The notes under the pieces are model-generated. The model was not told where the DNA came from and ran no database searches. It was given only the letters and a program-made list of their open reading frames with translations. 8,005 nt of DNA. Origin: DSAR01 sp034437315. GTDB taxonomy: Bacteria; Chloroflexota; Anaerolineae; B4-G1. Made by a program: the position numbers and the translations under genes. The DNA lies in contig DAOTUC010000313.1 in assembly GCA_034437315.1 (NCBI GenBank), forward strand, positions 1 through 8,005, read 5' to 3'. Below, piece after piece: positions 1 to 6,607 of this stretch (position 1 is the stretch's first letter; the number at the start of each line of letters is the position of its first letter).

Positions 1-65
1 GACATCTTAGCCGATTTTTGTAATTTGCATTCATTTGCCCAGGGGGTAATGTGCCTGGTAATCAT
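1..65 (-). CDS. Possible 5' end of a further gene (partial, weak)
   Basis: An ATG at 63-65 opens a frame that remains open to the left edge (21 full codons, starting MITRHITPW). The frame is closed upstream by TGA at 75-77, so the start would lie close to here. Only a weak GAG-like Shine-Dalgarno precedes it. Gap from the stop of the AAA_35 gene would be 26 bases, compatible with operon continuation. The other two frames close within the window (a 15-codon ORF from 78 and a 7-codon ORF from 30). Too short to judge; no family is recognisable. Confidence 0.2.
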   Translation of the reverse strand, partial: MITRHITPWANECKLQKSAKM

Positions 66-91
66 CAGCGGTGCTCATACTGGCATCGGTT

Positions 92-1132
92 CTAGTCAGA
101 TACCTTTTTTCCGATGTCGGGTAATGAAACTCCCAATAACTCCAGCTCTGCCTGCCGCCGATGTTCTCGTGGGTAGAACTTGATGCGCTCTCCTGCTGTG
201 ATTCCCTTTATGTAGTTGCGGAGCTTTTCGTCGGCTTCTAGACGTTCTAGAATGTGGGGAAGATGATGTTCGTCATCTCGCCGAAGCCGTTCTACAGCTT
301 TATCAACATGTCTGGGCTCAACAGTGGGCCCATGTCGAGTCAGATAGCGGCAGACCCACTGAGTCAAGTATAGTTGGCCTCCTACCCAATGGACAATTCG
401 ATCTGATATTAATATGGTTTGTCTCTGAATTTCTTTATCATAGGTGTCTGGAAACAAGTTTTGGAAAGTATCCAGGTGGTTACCAAAGAGGTGCCAGACC
501 AACCGATTCGTGCTCTGCCTATCAAAATCACACAGACGCACGCGTTGGGCGATGTTGAAGGGAGAAATCTTGTCGTCTTGGATCAGATCACGAGGGTGAA
601 AAGCGCCCGCCAGCAAGAAAGTGAGCTGCTTGAGTTCAGTCTCCGCCTGACGCGAATTGTACACATCGCGCAGCACGCTGAAGAATTCGGTCGCACCGGG
701 AAAGGTCACGGCGCCGATCTCGTCCAGGGCGATTACCACACGCCGCTGGACATCAGTGGCAAACATTGCGACATCACACAAAAACTCTCGCCAGCCGGCG
801 CTGTTTTGGGGGATGGCAGGCCATTGATCGCGCGGGATAAAACCGCGCAGTTGGCGGAGGATGCGCGGGCAAAGCTTCTGATACCAGGTTGCCTCGGTCG
901 AGTGGTTGGGCGTGGACACGTCCACGTAAGCAAAAGCCATACCACTCAAAGCAGTGTGACACATCAGATGGTTAATCAAGCTGGTTTTGCCTTGTTGACG
1001 CGGCTCAATGAGGAGCAAGTATTCCACCGCGCGCAAGTGGCTCAACGCTTTGCCGTCGGCTGGACGCCAAACGTAGATGTCAGCGTGATCATCGGTCAAT
1101 GGACCACCAACTTTGAATTGAACGGGTTTCAT
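92..1132 (-). CDS. AAA-like P-loop ATPase (AAA_35 type)
   Basis: 346 residues from ATG 1130-1132, chosen because of the AGGAG site and the ATGA overlap. The frame is open to 1426, but those 98 codons are low-quality residues (many P, R, G, C) antiparallel to nothing and merely out of frame within the upstream gene. The core matches the AAA_35 ('AAA-like domain') pattern: P-loop EPRQQGKTSL (43-52, the first G of Walker A replaced as is usual in the family), WYQKL (83-87), Walker B VVIALDEIG (132-140), FFSVLRDVYNSR (150-161), TFLLAGAFHPRDLI (171-184), SPFNIAQRVRL (190-200) and GGQLYLTQWVC (251-261). The C-terminus (ILERLEADEKL to LELLGVSLPDIG) resembles the family's winged-helix end but stops before the NxIYxxVF-like strand I expect there. 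Cytosolic. Tight coupling to the tubulin-like gene suggests joint function, perhaps as the ATP-driven partner or signalling switch. In other genomes this domain is often fused to WD40, TIR or similar modules; none is present here. Confidence 0.92.
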   Translation of the reverse strand: MKPVQFKVGGPLTDDHADIYVWRPADGKALSHLRAVEYLLLIEPRQQGKTSLINHLMCHTALSGMAFAYVDVSTPNHSTEATWYQKLCPRILRQLRGFIPRDQWPAIPQNSAGWREFLCDVAMFATDVQRRVVIALDEIGAVTFPGATEFFSVLRDVYNSRQAETELKQLTFLLAGAFHPRDLIQDDKISPFNIAQRVRLCDFDRQSTNRLVWHLFGNHLDTFQNLFPDTYDKEIQRQTILISDRIVHWVGGQLYLTQWVCRYLTRHGPTVEPRHVDKAVERLRRDDEHHLPHILERLEADEKLRNYIKGITAGERIKFYPREHRRQAELELLGVSLPDIGKKVSD

Positions 1133-4100
1133 TCGCTTTGCTCCTGGTACTCTTCGGTCAGGATTTCCAGCATATCGTCCAGGGTTATCGTCCCAGCCAC
1201 CACACGGGGGAAAGCTTCCACGGCAAACTCGTAACCGGTGGGGGTACGCTTGAGGAGAGAGCGCAGATCTACCAGGCGTTGCAGGGCATCGTCCACATCG
1301 CGGGCCTTGGGATGCAGGTTGCAGCGGTTCGCCAGTGCCTGGCGCACAGCACTCATAGTGCGCACGGTCTCGTTGTTGGTCATCAGTAGGGAGATTATCT
1401 TCTCCAACGGGGTGGCAGCCTCCCAATAGGTGCTGAGAAAGTCGTTGCGCTGGAAGCCAGGGTCTTCAATAACAACGTCCACATCGTCCAACCTGATGCG
1501 GCGGGTGCCTTGTTCGTTGAGTCGCTTAATGAGACGATGGCAAAGACGCTGAACGACATTCGGGTGACCCGAAGTGAAGGCCCAGATGCGGTCTACGATG
1601 GCTTTCTCGTCCTCCAATTCGATCTCCAGTTGCTTCATCGGCCGGGTGATCAATTCATCGACAGCACGAAAATCAAGCGAGCCAAGCAACATCTCGTTCG
1701 CGAAATTGAACAAAGGGCTCTTGGGATCCCGTAAGGCATCACGCAGGGTGCGCTCACCGCTGAGGACAATCTGAGCACGACCAGAGTTGGATAGAGCCCG
1801 TAGTGCATTGAACAGAGGCCAGCCAGCGGCCCGGTCGGCGGGGACGAGTTTATCAGCCTCATCTAGCAGCAAAACAAGAGGCTTGTCCTCAAATGAAGAC
1901 TGTAGTAGATCACTAAACGTAGCAAGGGCAGCAGGCGGCGGCTCTGGGCGCCAATCGCGGATTGTAGCGGCGAGGAAAGTATCATAGGTGGATGTGGTAG
2001 AACAATCGTGGTATACCGTACGGAAGCCAGCGGCAGGTAGACGGAAGCGATGCAGACGCAAGAGGATAGAAGTTTTGCCAAAACGACGACCACCAATAAG
2101 AAAGTAACTGCTCGCGCCGATCCTACCTGCAATCGCCCGCAATTCTTCCTCGCGGCCAGAGAAGACCAAATCACCGACCACTGGCCCAGTTATGTTATAT
2201 GGAGATATTCTGTCGATGTCTATTCGGGCTAGAAAAAAGGAACGAAACCTGGACAGCGGGGTTGGACTATCTAGCAGGTCTTCTATCTCCTGATGCCCTA
2301 TTGCCACTACATCAATACCATGTCCTGATTTCATTTTGTCAACGATGATTGGCCGCAAGTAGTCGAGTGCATCTTGTTTGTCAAATAACACCAGCAAAGC
2401 AATACTTTGATTAAAATCCTGCAGCGATAATTGTAAAATTTCTGCCTCTTTAGTACCGAAATCTCTCCATCCACTGAACACCAGGGGAATTCTCGGCGAT
2501 ATTCTCGCTTCCTGACGCTCGAATAGAACGTCCTCCATGAAATGAGTAGTGTCTAACTCTGTGACAAAGAGTCCATTGACTAGGCGTGGAGTTTGAGCAG
2601 GACACGTGAGCATCTCCTCAAAGTGGCGACACATCCGGACCAAGTAGTGATGCTGTTCAATATGAAATTGTGATTCTATATTCTCTCTCGCCAACATCCA
2701 TACAACGTCATCAGCAACTGCCTTGCGTCCTATGGAAGAAAAAAGAGATAGAACTGCGTCATATTCGTGAATGACCTGAAAGACTTTATCCTGTATCTGC
2801 TCTAGTAATCGAGAGATTTCCTCTTGGAGCACTAAATGCATTACTGTGCCCATATCGCGGACGCTTTGCGCATCGCTTCGCTTGAACCATACAACCTTTT
2901 CTGAGAGAAAGGGCTGCAAGTACTGCTCCACCCGACAGCGAGCGTTGGTTGATACCCACACCGAGCGGCTTGGTTTCCCCTTCTCAGAAAGCCCCACTGC
3001 CTCGGCGACCTGGCGAACTCCTTGACTGACGTCGCCCACCGAAACGGTGAACGGATTCTCGATGTGTCCCAAGGAAACTCCCAGTCGCTTTAGGTGATCA
3101 ACCAGGTGAATCATCATCTGATCCGGGACGCTGGGCTTTTGCGTGACTTTGAGTACAAAGTTTTGGAGCGCGTTTAGGTACAAGCGCGCCAGTTGTTCGC
3201 CGGTTGGTAATGCATTAAAGAGGGGGACCAGTGCCCTCACCAGGTGGCTGTCGCTGAGCAGAAGACGGCGCTCGGCGCCGTTTTGCTTCAGGTTCAAAAA
3301 GATTTCTGTACTCTCCTGCCCGGTCTCGTCATTCCAGAACGTCCCCTCCCGGATCAGGCCATAAGCACAGGCCATGGTAAAGATGTTCAGTTTTGCCTCG
3401 TCGCCCATAGCGACGACTAGTTCCGGCGACAAGGGACGCTGACGATTGTCCGGTTCGCCCAGGGTCTCGATCCTCCCCTCATAGTCGGTCGCGTTCTGCT
3501 CCTCGGGAAAGAGATGCAGGCTCCCACGGCCCTTGTAAAGTTTGGCGCGGTAGTCTGGTTCACAAGCAACGAACTGATCCACGGCGCTCAAGCGGACACC
3601 TCGGGCGATCTCGAGAATAGTGCAGGCGCCCTGACTCTCAGCAGATACGTCTATGTTCATCCCCTGGTCACGTAAAGTGCTGCGAGCGTCATCCAGGAAG
3701 CGGCGGGCCTCGTCGGAGGCGTGGGTCAGGTTGAAGGAAACGTACCGCTCGTGGAACATGGTCTTGTCGTTGACCGCTGGGTGATACCGCAGGAAAGGCT
3801 CGTTGATCTGCCCAGCGACGTTGACGAAACTAGCCGAGGAGGTGAACTCATCCTCGACTCGGTCAGCGACGGTGACGCTCTCTCGAACCACCTGAAAGAG
3901 CTGCTTGGCCCCGCTGAAAAAGCCTTGGGCGATCTTTTCTGCTCCTCTGGCCTCCTCGGTCCACATCGTGACCAGCTTGTATCCCAGCGGGTCGGTCTCC
4001 TCGACCCGTTCCCACGTCATCCCCGTCTCACCGCGCACCTGGCCCAGCACCCGCGTCCCCACTATGCCAGAGTGTTCGGGCAGCCGATAGAGCTGGTCCT

Positions 4101-6219
4101 CGAATTCCGGGTTGGTCAGATAACGCCGCACCTTGACCTGTTTCTTGTCAGCGCGGTTCTTTTCGTGGGTGCGCTCCCAGCGGGCCAGCAGCTTGTCCAC
4201 CTCTTGCCAGGTCGCTTGCCAGTTCTCTAGCTCTAGCGCAGCGTGGTCGATGACGCTTGGGTTTTTATCCTGATCATAATCGGCGGCGCCCAAGGCATCA
4301 AGCACGTCTATGACCACCCGGTAGATACGCTGATGCAGGAGCATCTCCATCTTGTCGTAGAACAGGCCGATGTAGGCATCCTGCGCCTTGCGGGCATCCG
4401 ATTTTCCGAGCAACGCAAAGGTCCTGCTGTCCTTGGTATCGTACATCCAGGTGATAGCATTACGCAGTTCCTCGCTCGTCTGGCGAATGCGGGCGTCTAT
4501 GTCAATCTGCCCGTATTCACCCTTCAGGATCTCCTTGAAGTGCACTAACTTATCCTTGAGCGTAGCGACCATCGCTCGAACAAAGACGAGCCGGGCCGGC
4601 GACAGCATCTTGGAGCGCGGGTCGCGGCGGTTAAGGGCGTCCAACAGCGCGGCATCCAACGCCTCGGAGAAGCGCAAACGGAGCGCCTCTCGGTAACGGC
4701 CCAGGATCTTGTCCCACTCTCCGCCCAGACGGGCATCCTCGTCGTTGGGATCAATCCGCGGCCCCAGGCAATCGTCCATGAACTGCTCGCTCAAATTAAG
4801 CAGCCGGGTGTACCCGGTGTCATAGTCCTCGCGCTTGTATTCTCCCTCCTTAGTGGGAATCAGGTTGCTGGATAGGTGAGAGAGCCACCCTTCCAGGTCC
4901 TGATAGTCCTCGGTGTAGGCGCTCTCGGAGAGAGAAATGAGATTGAACAAGCCGGGCCAACTCGCGTCAGGCGTCTCTGGGCCCATACGGCGGGTGACGG
5001 CAATTGCCTTTTGGATCACACCGGGATTAACGCGCCCATGAACCGTGTTTTCGTAAAACACCTCCTCAGTCTCTTTGAGGGCGTCCTGTTCCACCAGCGC
5101 GCGGGTCTTTTTGTCTGCGATGGGGAGGAACTGCCGCGCTACCATCTCGCGCAAGAAGCGGTAACTAAAGCTCTCGATCACGTCATCGGCCGGAAAGATG
5201 TAGGTCATCACGTTGAAACTGCTGTACTGCCAGCCTTCTTCCTTGTCATAGTGCTGTCCGGCATTCGCCCGGTTGGTGGCGACGGTGTCTCCCAGGCTGC
5301 CATCCACGTGCGCCATGATGAAATCAGAGATGACCGGAAATACGCCCCGCATCGGGTCGCCGCCCAGGTCGGCGTCGCCGATGGTGCTGGGACTGGCAGT
5401 GTCCACTAGGTAGACGTGATCCAATGGCTGATTCGTGCTCCAGGTGATGGAGCGGATGTCCGTATCGTAGCGGATCATGTAGGGCAGCGCCGTACTGTGC
5501 GTGCGGATGAAGCGATCCAATTCCCGCAAAGCGGCGTAGGAGTTGGGCTTCAGGTTGGTCGGGTCGTTCATCTTGGTCGTGTAGGCGCTGAAAGCGTCGG
5601 GCAGGACGATGATTGCCGACACGCCTATAGACTGCCACTTGCTGTTCGAATGAACGGCGTGACGCACCAGGTTGGCGATATCTACGACGAAGCCAGACCC
5701 CGTGCCGCCAGCCACCGATCCGACGATAAAGACGAGCCGTTTGCTCTGTTCGACTTTGACGCTGTCTACCGGCCGTTCCTCCTCCGGCTCACCGTACATA
5801 CGTGTAATGGCATCTACAATAGTATCGTAAACCATTCTCCACTGTAAAAAGAGAGCCAAGCGCCCCAAGGGGCGACGCTGTTGAGCACCGCCACGTATAT
5901 CGCGCTCGGATGGCGACACTATACGGTCCAGCTTTTCCTTTTCTAGCCATCCCATATAGGCAGTAGTGCGACCAAGGGCCAGATCCGCAGAGACGGTATC
6001 TAACGTTATTCCCGGCTTGCTAACGATATGTAAAAACTCGGATGGATCAAGACGTACGTTGTTGACAGTGTCATTATCTCGTAAGCCATCAGTGTCCATT
6101 GCGAGCAGCACTATATTGTCAGGGGTCTGTCCATAGGTTTCAAGCAACCGCTCCTTGAGAATCGTTAAGCATGCCTTGCCAGTCCCCCCTAAACCTATAA
6201 TCAATACCCTTTTAGGCAC
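1129..6219 (-). CDS. Giant tubulin/FtsZ-like GTPase (Tubulin_2 type) fused to a C-terminal STAND/AAA-like ATPase
   Basis: 1696 residues, GTG start. Residues 1-330 look like a tubulin/FtsZ-like GTPase: VLIIGLGGTG (5-14) at the T1 position, AMDTDG (40-45) like the T3 loop, and AGGTGSG (170-176), the tubulin signature with A for the first G. NSYAALRELDRF (226-237) resembles a motif I associate with Tubulin_2 proteins. I could not place a T7 catalytic loop. Residues 330-1170 are mostly helical and unassigned. Residues 1250-1335 contain a beta-alpha-beta unit (ALLVLFD, IDVVAIG) leading into SPYNITGPV and FSGREEEL. The C-terminal ATPase has Walker A GGRRFGKTS (1376-1384), Walker B LVLLLDEAD (1448-1456), a sensor-like IVLSGER (1484-1490) and GHPNVVQRLC (1551-1560). 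A winged-helix-like end follows (about 1601-1690). No signal peptide or membrane helix was noticed. The stop overlaps the next gene by four bases. It is probably a GTP-dependent polymer or scaffold with a second ATP switch; function is inferred. Confidence 0.95.
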   Translation of the reverse strand: MPKRVLIIGLGGTGKACLTILKERLLETYGQTPDNIVLLAMDTDGLRDNDTVNNVRLDPSEFLHIVSKPGITLDTVSADLALGRTTAYMGWLEKEKLDRIVSPSERDIRGGAQQRRPLGRLALFLQWRMVYDTIVDAITRMYGEPEEERPVDSVKVEQSKRLVFIVGSVAGGTGSGFVVDIANLVRHAVHSNSKWQSIGVSAIIVLPDAFSAYTTKMNDPTNLKPNSYAALRELDRFIRTHSTALPYMIRYDTDIRSITWSTNQPLDHVYLVDTASPSTIGDADLGGDPMRGVFPVISDFIMAHVDGSLGDTVATNRANAGQHYDKEEGWQYSSFNVMTYIFPADDVIESFSYRFLREMVARQFLPIADKKTRALVEQDALKETEEVFYENTVHGRVNPGVIQKAIAVTRRMGPETPDASWPGLFNLISLSESAYTEDYQDLEGWLSHLSSNLIPTKEGEYKREDYDTGYTRLLNLSEQFMDDCLGPRIDPNDEDARLGGEWDKILGRYREALRLRFSEALDAALLDALNRRDPRSKMLSPARLVFVRAMVATLKDKLVHFKEILKGEYGQIDIDARIRQTSEELRNAITWMYDTKDSRTFALLGKSDARKAQDAYIGLFYDKMEMLLHQRIYRVVIDVLDALGAADYDQDKNPSVIDHAALELENWQATWQEVDKLLARWERTHEKNRADKKQVKVRRYLTNPEFEDQLYRLPEHSGIVGTRVLGQVRGETGMTWERVEETDPLGYKLVTMWTEEARGAEKIAQGFFSGAKQLFQVVRESVTVADRVEDEFTSSASFVNVAGQINEPFLRYHPAVNDKTMFHERYVSFNLTHASDEARRFLDDARSTLRDQGMNIDVSAESQGACTILEIARGVRLSAVDQFVACEPDYRAKLYKGRGSLHLFPEEQNATDYEGRIETLGEPDNRQRPLSPELVVAMGDEAKLNIFTMACAYGLIREGTFWNDETGQESTEIFLNLKQNGAERRLLLSDSHLVRALVPLFNALPTGEQLARLYLNALQNFVLKVTQKPSVPDQMMIHLVDHLKRLGVSLGHIENPFTVSVGDVSQGVRQVAEAVGLSEKGKPSRSVWVSTNARCRVEQYLQPFLSEKVVWFKRSDAQSVRDMGTVMHLVLQEEISRLLEQIQDKVFQVIHEYDAVLSLFSSIGRKAVADDVVWMLARENIESQFHIEQHHYLVRMCRHFEEMLTCPAQTPRLVNGLFVTELDTTHFMEDVLFERQEARISPRIPLVFSGWRDFGTKEAEILQLSLQDFNQSIALLVLFDKQDALDYLRPIIVDKMKSGHGIDVVAIGHQEIEDLLDSPTPLSRFRSFFLARIDIDRISPYNITGPVVGDLVFSGREEELRAIAGRIGASSYFLIGGRRFGKTSILLRLHRFRLPAAGFRTVYHDCSTTSTYDTFLAATIRDWRPEPPPAALATFSDLLQSSFEDKPLVLLLDEADKLVPADRAAGWPLFNALRALSNSGRAQIVLSGERTLRDALRDPKSPLFNFANEMLLGSLDFRAVDELITRPMKQLEIELEDEKAIVDRIWAFTSGHPNVVQRLCHRLIKRLNEQGTRRIRLDDVDVVIEDPGFQRNDFLSTYWEAATPLEKIISLLMTNNETVRTMSAVRQALANRCNLHPKARDVDDALQRLVDLRSLLKRTPTGYEFAVEAFPRVVAGTITLDDMLEILTEEYQEQSE
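1141..1145 (-). promoter_or_regulatory. Shine-Dalgarno AGGAG inside the end of the giant gene
   Basis: The minus strand reads AGGAG, eight bases, then ATG (1130-1132). The site lies within the last codons of the upstream gene, whose TGA (1129-1131) overlaps the ATG as ATGA. It decides the start of the downstream ATPase against a much longer in-frame extension to 1426 and suggests translational coupling. Confidence 0.8.
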
Positions 6220-6224
6220 AACTT

Positions 6225-6230
6225 CCTCCT
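6225..6230 (-). promoter_or_regulatory. Shine-Dalgarno AGGAGG fixing the GTG start of the tubulin-like gene
   Basis: In the 31-base gap between the small gene and the giant gene, the minus strand reads AGGAGG, then AAGTT, then GTG (6217-6219). This consensus site with five-base spacing supports the non-ATG start, and the reading then runs straight into the first nucleotide-binding strand, as expected for a true N-terminus. Confidence 0.85.
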
Positions 6231-6250
6231 AAATCAGTTTGTTCCCCGCC

Positions 6251-6538
6251 CTACTCATCCTCGATAAATGTCTTGACCACATCAACGTCTGCCCAACCGA
6301 GCGAGTCGGCTTTCCACACATCCGCCGCCTCAGCAAAAGTGCTTGGAGTGTCGAGTGCAATGTCTTTGAACTCGGACATGGACTCGTGCCTGAACCGGCA
6401 TAGCCCCAGCGCCAATCCTATACACATCCTGTTCGCCTCAGCGTTCATACCGAGCTTTTGGTACTTGTCGAGTTCACCCAGAAATGGTGGGGCCAGCACT
6501 TCTTCGATCATCTCATGCGCGGCTTTGCCCGGTCCCAT
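6251..6538 (-). CDS. Small acidic helical protein of unknown function (95 codons, start uncertain)
   Basis: The frame from ATG 6536-6538 to TAG 6251-6253 encodes 95 residues. The residues look real: mixed helices with good amphipathic pattern (ELDKYQKLGMNAEANRMCIG, LALGLCRFRHES) and an acidic tail ending FIEDE. No membrane segment, signal or cysteine cluster is evident. I do not recognise the family. The start is doubtful: the frame is closed upstream by TAG at 6560-6562, and no Shine-Dalgarno precedes 6538. Two alternatives exist: reinitiation at Met10 (6509-6511) right after the 25-codon ORF, giving 86 residues, or a frame fusion with that ORF. It sits between the helical-repeat gene and the tubulin-like gene, 31 bases before the latter's GTG, so it is probably co-transcribed. 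An adaptor or chaperone for one of those large neighbours is possible but is inference. Confidence 0.7.
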   Translation of the reverse strand: MGPGKAAHEMIEEVLAPPFLGELDKYQKLGMNAEANRMCIGLALGLCRFRHESMSEFKDIALDTPSTFAEAADVWKADSLGWADVDVVKTFIEDE

Positions 6539-6590
6539 CGTCGTCGAAATCGGGACTGGCTACCACGTCCCAGGCGCCTGTGACGGCCAT
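6513..6590 (-). CDS. 25-residue ORF: leader peptide or 5' part of a frameshifted small gene
   Basis: ATG at 6588-6590 follows AAGAGG with a four-base spacer and opens a 25-codon frame (MAVTGAWDVVASPDFDDD..., stop TGA at 6513-6515). It runs in a different frame from the 95-codon ORF and overlaps its first 26 bases. The stop is followed after one base by an in-frame ATG (Met10) of that longer ORF, giving TGA-G-ATG, an arrangement suited to termination-reinitiation. Alternatively, skipping one base near 6540 would join the two frames into one protein of about 112 residues. The MAVTGAWD start and acidic SPDFDDD stretch look like a plausible protein N-terminus, loosely like small proteins that begin GAW/GTW and continue F(D/E)xDDA, but I cannot assign a family. 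Too short to be sure it is translated. Confidence 0.4.
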   Translation of the reverse strand: MAVTGAWDVVASPDFDDDGTGQSRA

Positions 6591-6594
6591 TTTT

Positions 6595-6600
6595 CCTCTT
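6595..6600 (-). promoter_or_regulatory. Shine-Dalgarno AAGAGG of the small-gene locus
   Basis: The minus strand reads AAGAGG, then AAAA, then ATG (6588-6590). It lies in the 17-base gap after the stop of the helical-repeat gene. It points at the ATG of a 25-codon ORF rather than at the ATG of the 95-codon ORF at 6538, which has no purine-rich sequence in front of it. Spacing is short, so strength may be moderate. Confidence 0.5.
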
Positions 6601-6607
6601 CAGGTTT

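Noticed and set aside
39..58. Inverted repeat CCAGG/CCTGG as a terminator
   Set aside because: Only a five-base stem with a ten-base loop and no T-run after it on the minus strand.
104..110. Slippery heptamer A-AAA-AAG in frame near the end of the AAA_35 gene
   Set aside because: A -1 shift would end two codons later (GKKGI instead of GKKVSD), so it would have almost no effect; no downstream stem-loop is visible. A +1 shift gives a 23-residue tail that does not resemble the family end.
419..1234. 271-codon plus-strand ORF
   Set aside because: Antisense to the AAA_35 gene and the end of the giant gene, both with clear family motifs; no recognisable protein character of its own.
1133..1426. 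N-terminal extension of the AAA_35 gene to an ATG at 1426 (98 extra residues)
   Set aside because: It lies wholly within the 3' end of the giant gene in another frame, its residues are rich in P, R, G and C without domain character, and the ATG at 1130-1132 has a proper AGGAG and an ATGA overlap.
3721..5847. Several plus-strand ORFs (3721-4230, 4876-5409, 5416-5847)
   Set aside because: All are antisense to the continuous giant coding frame in GC-rich sequence; no motifs, and compositions typical of shadow frames.
6571..6580. Perfect 10-base palindrome CAGGCGCCTG
   Set aside because: Does not extend further, occurs once as far as I can see, and lies within the short ORF; likely chance in GC-rich sequence.
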